DNA of 64,000 nt from Sepiola atlantica (GCA_963556195.1 OY744525.1:47443648-47507647); one strand, 5' to 3'. Positions 9,922 to 20,943 are shown, counted from the first letter of the stretch. Program-made: numbers and translations. The notes: generated from the letters alone by a model not told the origin.

Positions 9922-10200
9922 CGGCATTATACCACACAATTATGTTGACACACTGGTTCTCGTTAGATCACCGAAGTTAAGCAACGTTGAGCCTGGTCAG
10001 TACCAGATGGGTGACCATTTCAGAATACCAGGAGGAGGACGTCGACACCTCCCTGCAAGAATGGCAAACACCTAACGTCAGCATTTCCCCTAACCGACAT
10101 ATATATACAACTGGGGCCGTTTGTGAATTTGATAGTCCCATGAAACTTCCTCCTTCGAAGGAAGTCGGTTCAACCCGCCCAGGGTGAATGCCATATCAGG
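9922..10200 (+). mobile_element. 5S rRNA-headed SINE
   Basis: The head 9922-10032 follows 5S rRNA throughout: 'acggcattataccaca' (5S start), 'tagatcaccgaagttaagca' (A box region), 'gagcctggtcagtacc' and 'gatgggtgacc' (C box), then 'gaataccagga'. A non-5S body follows to about 10200. This is the architecture of SINE3-type elements, which use the internal 5S promoter. A second copy lies at 62150-62408 on the other strand with a different-looking body and a trinucleotide-type tail. Confidence 0.75.
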
Positions 10201-10530
10201 TAGGTACAAGGAACGTCATTTTTATGAGGTCACCCTGCACTACTAAATGTGAAGTTCTTCTAATGATTATTACAACTACATGCCACGTATACATTTATTT
10301 GAGGTAAATAAAACTGGCACTTGAAGAGTTACCAGTTCTTTGCTTAACTCTTTTGTGTTTTCTCTCAATCTTTCTATTTCTCTTAAATACTTTGTCACAT
10401 ACTCATATGTAAGTCTCAGTAAACAAACACAGCTTCTGTTGAGACGTTGACTGGAAGATACCAGTCGAGGATCCGTTCTCGACAGTCAGTCCTGCAGAAA
10501 CTGGTCCATTTCGGTGGCCTTTTATGTATT

Positions 10531-10745
10531 GTCCTGATTAGTCCTAGGAAGTGTACCCTCACAGGCCTTGTCTCCCCTCTTTGAGGGGGAGTTAGTTTAT
10601 TGCTAACTGCCTGAAGTGCCTCGACCGAAAATGCCGACAGGCTATTTTTAGGAGGCCAGAGTGACCCTTCTTTAGGGGCACTGGCTCGATTCTCCCCACC
10701 TTCCGGCCTTGTGTCATATCTTCTTGGGAAGGAAGTAAATACCCA
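10531..10745 (+). mobile_element. U2-SINE body and tail, head missing
   Basis: Aligns to the 24274-24587 copy from 'gtcctg...agtcctaggaagt' through 'gaaaatgccgacaggct' to the tail 'ccttgtgtcatatcttcttg'. It is more diverged than that copy and lacks the U2-like head. Confidence 0.7.
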
Positions 10746-11242
10746 GTAAACAAAAGATTTTCAATGACTTTTCATAGAGTTGGAATGAGAAGAGGGCAGA
10801 AACACAATCTTTATTTTCCAGTGGAATTCTATATCTGATTGCTCATGTGTCTCTTGCTTGGAATTCGGGAACTTCTTCACCATTTTATCTGTGAGACGAC
10901 TTTTCCTTTTTTAAAGTATTTTTTTGTTGTTTTTCTTATAGGTCAACACAAAAATCTTTGATAAGACACCTAAAACCTGGGTTACCTCCCTTGATCTCTG
11001 AAAACCTCTTCTGTTTTGACTAATTTTTCTATTTCTTTTATGTTGTTTCATTTCTTCTGATGTTGATGTTGTTGCTATCATTTTCTTCCATGTTTGTGTC
11101 TCATAACTCCTGTGCAATGGCTGAACATATTTATTTTTTTGTTCTTTTAAATGTAATTCGTTCGTTTCTTCTCTTTTTTCCCCCAACAGTCAACAATGGA
11201 GAAACAACAAAGCTTTGCTTGTAAAACAAAACGAAATACGAA
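10746..11242. other. No recognisable feature
   Basis: AT-rich. The minus-strand frame 10911-11186 (91 codons, Lys/Glu/Thr-rich) has no recognisable motif and no supporting context. Confidence 0.4.
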
Positions 11243-11243
11243 T

Positions 11244-11276
<33 letters not shown>

Positions 11277-11278
11277 GT
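11243..11278. repeat. CA/CG dinucleotide repeat
   Basis: Alternating purine-pyrimidine run ACACAC-GCGCGC-ACACAC, the classic Z-DNA-prone composition. Confidence 0.9.
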
Positions 11279-11514
11279 GAAAAAAAAATGGCGACATAAT
11301 TTTAAAATGTCTCTAAACTTAAGCCTACTCTCTCCTGGTTTTCAGAAAGAACAAGGAAAAAAACTGCTATTTTGAAATAAATAAAATTGCTGGCCAGGTT
11401 AAAAAATAAAGTTAAAAAAAAAAAAAAAAATATAATTTTAAAGAAGACAGCTGAAAAATATTGGCCATTTCTAAAGAATTTCTAAATCTCTTATTTTTCT
11501 TGTAATTATTTTCA

Positions 11515-11516
<2 letters not shown>

Positions 11517-11551
<35 letters not shown>
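11517..11551. repeat. TA dinucleotide repeat
   Basis: Perfect (AT)n of about 17 units. Confidence 0.95.
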
Positions 11552-11552
<1 letters not shown>

Positions 11553-11926
11553 TTATTTGACTTTCAGTTTTTGGCAGTCTTTCCATGTTACTTTATTCTT
11601 TTATGTTCAAGCCATTTTACATTTTGATATTTAAAAGTAACATTTTTTGTACTCATAACCTCTATTTTCCAATTTTCTTTGCACCCCTTAAATAAATGAG
11701 AATACATTGGTATGTACAGAAACCTCAGACGTAAGTTTATGTTGTTTTAACACTGGAAGTTGGCTTAGTGGATAAACGCATTGATTTATCTCTTTAAGTG
11801 CACCTATCTTTGAATTCCAAACATCTTTAATTCCGGCGATTCGAATTCGAATTTATTGCAAATAAATCAGCGACCAATCACGCTATTGCATGCTACAAGT
11901 GTCTAGCTCTCGATCCATATCTAATA

Positions 11927-12100
11927 TGGAAGGTGACGGTGGCTAACGACATGGACTGACAACCTGGGTGTGCAAAGTTCGAATCCAGTTCGTTCCACAG
12001 AATTAAATTTCACTTTAGATTTCGGCAACCTTCACGTGGTCCCTTCTCTAAATCCCCGATTTCTTTCTAGAAAGAATTCAAAATAGAAAGATACCGGGGT
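11927..12100 (+). mobile_element. tRNA-derived SINE (family T2)
   Basis: Starts 'ggaaggtgacggtggctaac' and contains a B box (GTTCGAATCC) at 11977-11988, then 'ttccacagaattaaatttcac', 'ggcaacc' and a 3' part with 'ccccgatttctttctag'. The same family, on the other strand and flanked by a target-site duplication, is at 38200-38423, confirming the element's limits. Confidence 0.75.
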
Positions 12101-12237
12101 AACCAGTGCCAATAATAGAATCATCTGATTCATGCGGAATGAATAAATGAATGAACAAATGAATCTAATATGGCGTCTGTTAAAATACAAGTTCAGCAAA
12201 ATATCTTTGATCAAAAGTGAAATTTTACAGTTCCCTA

Positions 12238-12239
<2 letters not shown>

Positions 12240-12296
<57 letters not shown>
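12240..12296. repeat. TA dinucleotide repeat
   Basis: Nearly perfect (TA)n, about 28 units. Confidence 0.95.
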
Positions 12297-12300
<4 letters not shown>

Positions 12301-12577
12301 GAATTATGTGACCACTTCTCGTGTGTCTGTGTATGTGTGCGTTTCTCGCATCTGCGTTACTTATGCATGAGTATGTATTTATTTACTAGTAATCGATTAT
12401 TTATTGAAATAAAAATGGTCTTGCATAAAGTACTAATTGTGTAGCTTAATTGCCATAAATATATTTTCATAACTTACTACCTAGCTCTACTTACGTATTG
12501 AGCACTGTTGAAATAAATACTGAAAATCAATACATAATATATTATATCTTCTTATAATATTATATGTGAATACATGA

Positions 12578-12579
<2 letters not shown>

Positions 12580-12620
<41 letters not shown>

Positions 12621-12625
12621 TATAC

Positions 12626-12682
<57 letters not shown>
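12580..12682. repeat. TAA then TA compound microsatellite
   Basis: (AAT)n from 12580 to 12619 runs into (TA)n to 12682 and ends in a short TG run. Confidence 0.95.
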
Positions 12683-12691
<9 letters not shown>

Positions 12692-12707
12692 ATATATTTA
12701 TATCTTG

Positions 12708-12870
12708 CATTACATAAATTTAGAATCAACAAGTGATCAACATTTGTTGATTCGAAACCGACGGTACCATGTTGTTCTAAACTTTTGTAATACAATATAC
12801 AAATAAATATTACGCTCTTATTTTGAATTTCTTTTTCAATAATCGAGCTCTCTGCTGGAGTGGTTCCTAC
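12708..12870. repeat. Interspersed repeat with 'ttgattcgaaaccgacggta' block
   Basis: Related to 35083-35280: both have a GAAACCGAC(G/A)GTA block, then 'aaataaatattacgctctta' and 'ataatcga..tctctgctgg/agg'. Here the inverted left arm seen at 35083 is reduced. Non-coding; class unknown. Confidence 0.65.
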
Positions 12871-12883
12871 TGATCTTACCAAG

Positions 12884-12884
<1 letters not shown>

Positions 12885-12942
<58 letters not shown>

Positions 12943-12975
12943 TGGGTGGGTAACGCCGTGACACAAATCGTGCTA

Positions 12976-13036
<61 letters not shown>
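12885..13036. repeat. Two TA tracts split by 40 unique bases
   Basis: (TA)n at 12885-12942 and 12976-13037, separated by 'ctgggtgggtaacgccgtga' and a few more bases. The second tract directly adjoins a SINE end. Confidence 0.9.
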
Positions 13037-13037
<1 letters not shown>

Positions 13038-13040
<3 letters not shown>

Positions 13041-13185
13041 TTCATTCACATACAACTGTTTCGCTGTATCGCGCCTCTTCAGTGTGGCCAGAAACGAGCA
13101 TGTCTTACAAATTGTGATTCGAAACACATTTTTGGCAGTTGTGCATTGTAACCACCGAGTTGTCACCCACTGTCACGTGCAATAG
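13038..13185 (-). mobile_element. tRNA-derived SINE 3' part (family T1)
   Basis: On the minus strand: 'ctgaagaggcgcgatacagc' then 'gaaacagttgtatgtgaatg', the conserved 3' end of this family, leading straight into a TA tract at its 3' side (13037 downward). The tRNA-like half is degenerate. Confidence 0.7.
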
Positions 13186-13224
13186 AAATCTATAAGTGCT
13201 TATATACATTTGCAATTATTAGCT

Positions 13225-13445
13225 ACCTGAGCGCTCTGTTCTTTTATGAACAGCTATGCATTCATGCTAAGTGGGAGCCAGCGAACTCCCTCGACAGAGA
13301 ACTTAACCCACGAGTTATGTTAGTCCATCTACACAGATGTTTCGCAGTATCACAACTCTTTAGTGTGGCTAGAAATGCCTGGATCCTTCCAACCGTGATT
13401 CGTTCGAAACCCGACGCATGTTTAGTAGTCGAGCATCGTAATTAT
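13225..13445 (-). mobile_element. tRNA-derived SINE, diverged copy (family T1)
   Basis: The minus strand keeps 'agagttgtgatactgcgaaa' and an upstream 'ggtttcgaacgaatcacggt', a weak B box. An older copy than its neighbour at 13038-13185. Confidence 0.55.
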
Positions 13446-13628
13446 GCAAATCAGACTGCACTGATTTGCATATTTTTATAGTAAAAACATTCATATGTAT
13501 CAAAGTTACACACCATCAATAGTTCAAGTTCTGTCATCATTTGTTTATATGGCATATCTGTTCAACTAGTATATGTCAAGAGAAATCTAAAGGATTGCGC
13601 GATGTTCTAAAGTTAATTTTTGAGTGGA

Positions 13629-14150
13629 GGTGTTGACATGTGTGCCTGGGTGTTTTCTTCCTCCAAGGATTGAGGCTAATTCTGTTAGCCATCTGACATG
13701 TGTTTTTAATATCATTTTTCAATTAATTCAAATAACACGTTTTTAGAAGAATAACAGATTTATTCAGTAAGATGATCATGTTGAGCTGAAAGGTCAAAGA
13801 GGGGGGAGAGGGTTACTTATCAAGTTGACCCTATGTAATCGCTTAGTGTTTTTAATTATTTACATAGACTTTAAATCCATACCTTATTGCTGGCCGGGGT
13901 AATCATGTGTGTGAGTTTTGTTTTCCTACAAGGACTGAGGCTATTCCGTTAGCCACATGATATATATTTCTTAATATACTTAATCAATTAATACAAACAA
14001 AACGTTCTCAGTAGAATAAAAGAAATCATTCAGCTAGGTGATCGTTACACAGCTGAAATGTCAAAAGGAAGGGGGAGAAAGAGAGAGTGTTACTTTTATT
14101 TTAAGCTCATTGCTTAAATTATATTAACGTTTTGTTAGACTATCTTAAAT
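13629..14150. repeat. 268-bp tandem duplication
   Basis: Unit 1 starts near 13631 and unit 2 near 13899. Both share in order 'catgtgtg...gtttt.ttcct', 'aagga.tgaggct', 'gttagccat.tgacat', 'caattaat', 'atttattcag' and 'gctgaaa.gtcaaa.g'. Roughly 75-80 percent similar by eye, so an old duplication. Confidence 0.75.
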
Positions 14151-15230
14151 GTGTGTTTGCAATTCAGTCGCTTTTGTTAAACTAATTATCTTCTGTGTAT
14201 GTAGGAGTATTAGAAGGCTATTACAATGCAAGAAATGGAAATATGTCGGTGTTTAGAAGGAAGACAAAACCAAGTGATTTTTTTTTATTTTATAAAAAAT
14301 CTTACTTGATTAGTCAAAACTTTTACACAGTGATCTAATGTGTTCCATAATATATTTCGAGAAAAGAACTCTTATCAAATGGTAAGTGTTTCAAATTTTC
14401 TGACATCCGTGTGGACCAGTAATGTTGTTTTATGGTTATACCGAAGTAAATATCAATATGGCCTGCAGCAAAATGGAATAAAATTGAATTCGAATTTCTT
14501 TGCTTATTTAATTGATAGAATGCTTCTTGTTACATTTATTTAAGTTTTTTATTTGTGGGCGAGGGGGGCGCTAACTGTGAATCTATATACTAAGTGTGTT
14601 AGTCTATTAATTTTTTTATACAATCTATTTATCATTTATTTATATATTTTTCTGTCAGCCTGAGAACAGGTAACGTCATGTCTGTCCACTTCATCGCTCT
14701 CGGGTTCTGACAACCCAGCAGGGTTAATACCTTTACCCCTTTCATGACCTCCTGTCTGAAACGTTTCTTGTTTTACAACATATATCTAAATAATATATAC
14801 TAGCTAATATTTTTATTAGTAGACTTACCTCCATTAATATTGAACATAAGGAATTGAAAAAAAAAATTAACTGACATGACATATCTGAAGTTATGAAATG
14901 CAATGTTGTATAGCAATGGAAGAAGCAGTTAACGTGAGTCACTGTAAGAGTTGAAGAGAGCACATATGATTGTGACGTCACACGAGGGAATTAGGAGATG
15001 CAATCTATTTTTCTTTCAGACAGCAAAGGAGTCGGTAGGGACAAATTGCGCTCTTTCCCCTCATCGGCTTTCGGATGGGATGTCGAGATATAAAAGCGTT
15101 TCCATGAGAAGCATTCTGTTCCACGATTGGAAAGTTGGTGTCTGGTAAAAAGACAAATAAATAAAGAACAATAAAACTTTGAAAATAGGTTTTGGAATTT
15201 TTGAGAAGAGGATTGGCAATTTGGATTATT
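14151..15230. other. No recognisable feature
   Basis: AT-rich sequence. Several open frames of 65-84 codons (14340-14543, 14742-14981, 14991-15245) have no recognisable motif and overlap each other on both strands, as expected by chance. Confidence 0.45.
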
Positions 15231-15234
15231 TGGA

Positions 15235-15800
15235 CTATCATTCACATCTTGGTATTTTCACAACGTTTCGGCCGATGTTACTTCCAACCTTTGTCAGATG
15301 CATCGTTTCGAACTTGGGAATCTTTATGTCGAATTCTGGAACCTATATTTAATTTCGAACTGAACCCATCATTTATTCCACGAGGGTAGATTGTTCCCGT
15401 CCCGCACACCATGACCGGCTATAAGTGTTAATTATTATGTTATTCTTAGCTATTATCGCCTGTAGTAAGGATTGAACTTTGAACCTGCAGTATACTGTCA
15501 CTTATAACTGATTGTTGATCAATGCCTTTATCCGTTGCACAATTTGTTCATGAATTTTTAAAGTTAACTAATAATAACATAATAATTAATCCTTCTACCC
15601 AGTCATAGCTGATGGAACGAGAACAATCTACTCTCGTGGATTGGATACAGGGTTCAGTTCAAAATTCTGTGTAGCTTTCCGAGTTCGTCTAGAAGATTCC
15701 CGAGTTTGACAAAGATTCACCTGAAGAAGATCGAAGGGTTCAACTCTCGAAACGTTTTGAATGTAATAATCACGATCGCCATGATCGAAATGATGCACAA
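15235..15800. mobile_element. Large inverted-repeat element, hammerhead-like motifs in arms
   Basis: Left arm 15235-15450 and right arm 15560-15800 are inverted and diverged copies. For example, 'ccacgagggtagattgttcc' pairs with 'ctactctcgtgg', and 'taattattatgttatt' with 'aataacataataatta'. In the right arm 15721-15753 reads CTGAAGA ... CGAAACG, resembling the CUGANGA/GAAA core of hammerhead ribozymes. The left arm has CTGACAA instead. Probably two opposed terminal repeats of one retroelement, as at 1909-2162. Confidence 0.6.
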
Positions 15801-15829
15801 ATTTAAAACTTCAGTTCAGTTCGTTCATT

Positions 15830-16020
15830 TTTCTAATCTTTGTTCTTCTCTTTTCACTTTCTTTTCCTTCTTCTTTTTCAATTCCTTCTACCCTCATCTC
15901 TTTTCTCTTTTTTTCTTTTCTTCATCTGTCAATTCTTAATTTCTAATCTTTATCGCATCTTTCTTTTTTCTTTTTTCTTTTTTCTTTTTCCTTTTTTCTT
16001 TTTTATTTCTTCTTCCACAA
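15830..16020. repeat. TTC/TTTTC pyrimidine tract
   Basis: Almost only T and C on the plus strand. The segment 15878-15948 is repeated nearly exactly at 17441-17511. Confidence 0.85.
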
Positions 16021-16130
16021 TTTAAAAAATCCTATCTTGCACACGTTCCCCTCCCTTTCCGTTCTCATTCTCTCCCTTTTTTTCAAATATTCGTCTTTTC
16101 TTTCTTCATATTACAATCTTATAATTATCG

Positions 16131-16657
16131 GTAAAATGGCATAACGATCGAGGATTGCCACTTCCGGCTAAGAATGTGTTCAGCAGTCAGCGGTGAATTG
16201 CGAAAGTCAGTTCCCGCTATATTACGTTCCAGCCAAGGTCTTTGTTAACTATTCTTATTTTTGGACAAACACACATTTTCTTTTGTTTATTAAATTGCTA
16301 GGTGAAAGTACAGAATAGTTAACAAAGCTGCCCTCTTCCCATGTTAACAATGGCTTTTTAAATAATAACGTTATTATTTAGAAAGCCATTCTTAACATGG
16401 GAAGGGGGATTTGTTATAATATTTCCTTTGAGTATTTGTAAAAAGAAAACATTCTAATTTTAATGAATATATTTGTAATAAAAATAAAATTCAAAATTTC
16501 CAATGAAAGAAATCACTTTTCACAATTACTTGTGTGGTGACCTAGAGTTTCGTATGTGTAAAATACACGGGGAACTGATTTTCGAAATTCACCGATGACT
16601 GCTGAACAAATTCTTTGCCGGAAGTGGCAATTCTCGGTCGTTATGCCATTTTACCTA
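16131..16657. mobile_element. 527-bp MITE with ~88-bp terminal inverted repeats
   Basis: The ends GGTAAAATGGCATAACGA (16131) and its inverse (to 16657) extend inward through 'attgccacttccgg' and 'cagcagtca'. Roughly 88 bases pair with about 12 percent mismatch. The interior holds another palindrome (16243-16425), which is an independent element. Confidence 0.8.
16243..16425. mobile_element. Palindromic MITE nested in a larger MITE
   Basis: Same family as 8338-8563 ('aaagccattcttaacatgg' with its inverse, 'gaatagttaacaaag'). Its position inside the 16131-16657 element shows that it inserted later. Confidence 0.75.
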
Positions 16658-16659
16658 AT

Positions 16660-17515
16660 TTTCTCCTCGTTCTTTTCTTTCTTTCTCTTCATCCTCACAG
16701 TTTTCGATTCCATGTAATCTACGTCTCTTTTCTCATTTCTCTTTTCTGTCCCTTCATTTTCACTTTCTTTTATTTAATTCTCTTTATCTTCCCTTCCTCT
16801 ATTTCTCCTTCTTTTCTCTTTCTATTTCCTTTTTTCTTTTTCTTGTTCTTTGCCTCACCCAAAAATATCTCAAAAAAACAAAAAGAAAAAATATTTAATT
16901 AAAAAGAAAACTTTTACAACTTTCAAACATTTCTTCTATTTTTTTGTCCTTCCAACTTTCTCCATATTTTATTTTTTTCCAACTTTATTTTTTCATTTTT
17001 CTTTTTCAAAAACCATCCTTCCATACTCAACTTCATCTTTTTACTTTTGGAGACACTCTAAGCAGTCGCCATTTTTTTTTCTTAAAACATTCCCTTTTCT
17101 TGCTGCATGATTTTTCATACAAACTTCGTTTTCCATTTCATCATTTTTTTTTCGGTTTCAAATTTTGAGTTTTTCCTTGATTTAGAACGAAAAAATCTTT
17201 GATTTAAGTTGATTTCATTTTTCAATATTTGATTTATTTTTTTGCCTTTTTCTGTTCGTTGTCTTTTTCTTCTGATTTTTCATTTATTTATTTAGCCATC
17301 TTTTTTTCTCAGTGAATCTTCACATCTTTATAAGAGGCTTTGTTGGTCTGTCTGTCCTTCTATTGGTCTGCCATGCTTCTGATTGAAATATTTGGGTCGA
17401 TCTTGTTTCAATCTGAAATAGGATCTTCGTCGGTCTGTCACAATTCCTTCTACCCTCATCTCTTTCCTCTTTTTTTCTTTTCTTCATCTGTCAATTCTTA
17501 ATTTCTAATAACTTA
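16660..17515. repeat. Long degenerate pyrimidine-rich region
   Basis: TTC-, TTTC- and T-rich sequence with interspersed ordinary bases. The plus-strand frames here are Phe/Ser/Leu artefacts. The piece 17441-17511 copies 15878-15948. Confidence 0.75.
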
Positions 17516-17529
17516 TGCTTATATAAGCA

Positions 17530-18890
17530 CTGTCACACTTAGGTTTGAAATATCATTTTTTTTGTCTGTCAGGGTTAAGTTTAAAATAGTATTTTCATCA
17601 GGCTGTCATGCTTAAGTTTGAAATATAATTTTCATCAGTTTGTCTTGATTATTTAAAATAGCATTTTCGTTGGTCTGTCACATTTAAGTTTAAATTAGCG
17701 TTTTTCATTAGTCTGTAAGGATAAAGTTTGAAATAGAATTTTCATTGGTCTGTATAAGTTACGTTTACAATGGTATTTTCGTTTGTTTGTCATGCTTAAG
17801 TTTGAAATAGCATTTTTATCAGTCTGCCTTAAGTTTGAAATAGCATTTTATCAGTCTGCCTTAAGTTTGAAATAGCATTTTATCAGTCTGCCTTAAGTTT
17901 GAAATAGCATTTTATCAGTCTGCCTTAAGTTTGAAATAGCATTTTATCAGTCTGCCTTAAGTTTGAAATAGCATTTTATCAGTCTGCCTTAAGTTTGAAA
18001 TAGCATTTTATCAGTCTGCCTTAAGTTTGAAATAGCATTTTATCAGTCTGCCTTAAGTTTGAAATAGCATTTTATCAGTCTGCCTTAAGTTTGAAATAGC
18101 ATTTTATCAGTCTGCCTTAAGTTTGAAATAGCATTTTTATCAGTCTGCCTTAAGTTTGAAATAGCATTTTTATCAGTCTGCCTTAAGTTTGAAATAGCAT
18201 TTTATCAGTCTGCCTTAAGTTTGAAATAGCATTTTTATCAGTCTGCCTTAAGTTTGAAATAGCACTTTTATCAGTCTGCCTTAAGTTTGCAATAACATTT
18301 TTCCCGCAGTCTGCCATGCTTAAGTTTCAAATATCATTTTCCTCGGCCTGTCATAATTAAATTAAAAATAAAATTTTTGTTGGTCTGTCATGTTTAAATT
18401 TGAAATAGAATTTTTGTTCGTCTGTCATGTTTGAAATAGCATTTATGTTGGTCGGCCATGTTTAAATTTGAAATACCATTTTTGTTGCTCTGCCATTATC
18501 AAATTTGAAATAGTAATTTTTGTTGGTCTGTTATGTTTAAATTTGAAATAGCATGTTTTTTGGTCTGCCATGATTAAATTTGAAATACCATTTTTGTGGT
18601 CTGCCATGATTAAATTTGAAATAGTAATTTTCTTAGTCTTCATGTTTAAATTTGAAATATCATTTTCATTGGTCTGTCATGGTTAAGTTTGAAATATCAT
18701 TTTAGTCAGTCTGTCTTGATTGAGTTTGAAATAGCATTTTTGTTAGTCTGACAGGCTTAAATTTGAATGGCATGTTTGTTTATCTGCCACATTTAAATGT
18801 TTAATAGTATTTTTGTTGGTCTGTCACACTTAAGTTTGAAAAAACATTTTCCTTGGTCTGCCACACTTAAGATTGAAATAGCATTTTCAT
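17530..18890. repeat. Satellite array, 32-37-bp units with homogenised core
   Basis: Head-to-tail units of the form 'gtctg(t/c)catgcttaagtt' + 'tgaaatagcattttt'. The flanks (17530-17815 and 18300-18890) are diverged 35-37-bp units. The core 17821-18290 holds about fifteen near-identical 32-bp units ('agtctgccttaagtttgaaa' + 'tagcattttatc'), a few with one extra T. Non-coding: the period is not a multiple of three. Confidence 0.95.
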
Positions 18891-19300
18891 TGCTAGAAGC
18901 GAAGATAGAATGCACGCATCTTTGGAATATCTGTTCCTGTTTTTCAACGTCATCGCCTTTGGGGTAATCAACATTAACTCTTTCACAAGCAAACAACGGA
19001 CTAAAACATGGCGCTGACATTATCAAATTTCATCAATTTCAGAAAGACTTCCTGTTTGAAAAAAAAAAAATGTCAATCTGATAATATTATATATTTCTAA
19101 CTGCGAAAAAAGAAATAATAAAATCCGGTGCATATTTTCTATCACAGCAACGTATCACCTAGATCTGAATTCACAGTTCATAAAAAAAGAAAGATTTTCT
19201 CTGATAAGTAAAAAAAAAAGAATTGCAATAACAGAAATGAGTCGCATTGGATTGCATCGGCTTACTTTTATCAGTGCATCAGTGTTCAAGTGTATATATT
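18891..19300. other. No recognisable feature
   Basis: AT-rich sequence after the satellite; nothing identified. Confidence 0.4.
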
Positions 19301-19311
19301 TATAAAAATCT

Positions 19312-19322
19312 ATACATATATA

Positions 19323-19355
<33 letters not shown>

Positions 19356-19363
19356 TCATAATA

Positions 19364-19402
<39 letters not shown>
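19312..19402. repeat. TA / TAA compound microsatellite
   Basis: (TA)n, then (ATA)n, a short interruption, then (TA)n again. Confidence 0.95.
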
Positions 19403-19410
<8 letters not shown>

Positions 19411-20465
19411 AGTATAAAAATTTTTTCATATAAATATTTTGGTTACATATGTGCAGACATGTTTCGGTTATAGCCTTATTTTAACTTAGCCTCTTCACAC
19501 CTTGCTGTTAGGATGTAAACAAAAATTAGCTAAACTTAGCTACTTATTATATAATATTTGATAGCAGACGTATTCATTCTATAATAATCCTCCCAAGTAT
19601 TACGTCCTCCTTTAGGGAGGGGATAATATAGTATCTGTCCTGTTGTCATGAGTCCATCTTCCCAGGGACTACCGCCTCCTTTTATTTATTTACTTTTTTT
19701 TTTGGGGGGGGGGGCTAGTGTAGTAACTTCTCCTTTTACAGGGGATCCTCCCAGGTATTACCTCTTCTAATGTCTTGATTTGATCGTCATCTGTAGAGGG
19801 TGGCTGCCTGAGAATTCTTCATCATTAAGGCTAAAATCTCCATCCAGCTCTAAACTTTGTAGACCAGCTTCGTACAAATCTGCCATCAGCTAAAGCATCT
19901 AACACCGTACACTGCACATATTTTCAAAGGACTATAAAATTAACACATTTTTAACTTTCTTTTCCAAGAGATAGCTTATAGTATGCTCTAACCGGAAATG
20001 CAAGCCTATTATATATGCCAATAATTTGACATGATTTAACATATCGAAACATATTGATAGATTTTTTCATTACTATTAAATGAACAATTTCTCTGATGAT
20101 CAGCGATGTTAAAATAAAAACTGTATATTTTTTCTTGACTGAGCTGTGAAACGTGCGTAAGATATGAAATAATTAAAAAATTGGAAGAAAACAAATATAA
20201 ATTTTGTTTGTAAGATTAAGGAAAAGAATACAGGTATTCGTCGAAGTTAGAAAATGAGGAAATTGAGAAAAATAAATAAATAACAAGTATGGTAATAGAT
20301 TGATTTTTTCTTTCGTCATTGGAATATAACTAAAAAGTCTATACGTCTGAAGCTTGTAACACAACCTCATTGTTCTTGTAATTTGAAACCATTTCGGAGA
20401 TTATAAAGAGTGTATACCTAAATATATTAAATATATATTTTTTATAGAAACTCATGTATATATAT
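19403..20465. other. No clear feature
   Basis: AT-rich. The segment 19600-19800 ('tagtatctgtcctg', 'cccagg.attacc.cct') distantly recalls the U2-SINE, but is too diverged to call. It includes a T-then-G homopolymer block at 19697-19718. Confidence 0.4.
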
Positions 20466-20467
20466 AT

Positions 20468-20660
20468 ATAGTCATCCACAGATAAACTGTTTCATTGTAT
20501 CACAGCTCTTCAGTGTTGCCAGACTAGCACTGCTCCCAAGAAGCGTTCGTAAATGATATCTACAATGTCTATTTATATAAATACCGATCGCCGCTTCCAA
20601 CGCTTCTTATTTACAAAGAATTTTGCATTATGCTAAGAAGCAGCAGGAGACATCACCAAG
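20468..20660 (-). mobile_element. tRNA-derived SINE (family T1), partial
   Basis: The minus strand carries 'actgaagagctgtgatacaa' and, further 5', 'tatttatataaatagacatt' and a tail of shared sequence ('aagaagcg'). The tRNA-like middle is deleted relative to the neighbour at 20680-20940. Confidence 0.65.
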
Positions 20661-20679
20661 AAAGGCTGGGGACTTATAT

Positions 20680-20940
20680 ACGCATACACAGAGAGACTGT
20701 TACACTGTATCACAGCTCTTCAGTGCGGCTAGACTAACAGCGCTTTCTAGCCAGGGATCGAACCTTCAACCATCTAGTTGAAAGTCGGCAGTTCTTACCA
20801 TTAGGCTACGGGATATCTACAATGTCTATTTATATAAGCACTGACTGCCACTTCGACCGTGCTCAATTTGTTTATTTACAAAGAGCTTTGCATTACGCTA
20901 AGAAGCAGCAGGAGGTACCACCCAACGCCATTCCAGGACA
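20680..20940 (-). mobile_element. tRNA-derived SINE (family T1), well-preserved copy
   Basis: The minus strand has a clear tRNA-like block: A box region TAGCCTAATGGTAAGAAC and B box GGTTCGATCCCTGG, about 20812-20738. It is followed by 'gccgcactgaagagctgtga' + 'tacagtgtaacagtct', the 3' end of the family. Upstream lie 'cattgtagatatcccg' and 'gcaaagctctttgtaaata', also present at 36290-36540. Confidence 0.75.
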
Positions 20941-20943
20941 GGT

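Noticed and set aside
9922..10032. Functional 5S rRNA gene
   Set aside because: Many substitutions, including at conserved helices, and a non-5S body follows; it is a 5S-derived SINE or pseudogene.
17530..18890. CRISPR-like array (regular 32-bp units)
   Set aside because: Units are contiguous with no unique spacers, and the genome is eukaryotic; it is a satellite.
20738..20812. Functional tRNA gene on the minus strand
   Set aside because: The A and B boxes are good, but the acceptor stem does not pair and the sequence continues into the SINE 3' region; it is a SINE head.
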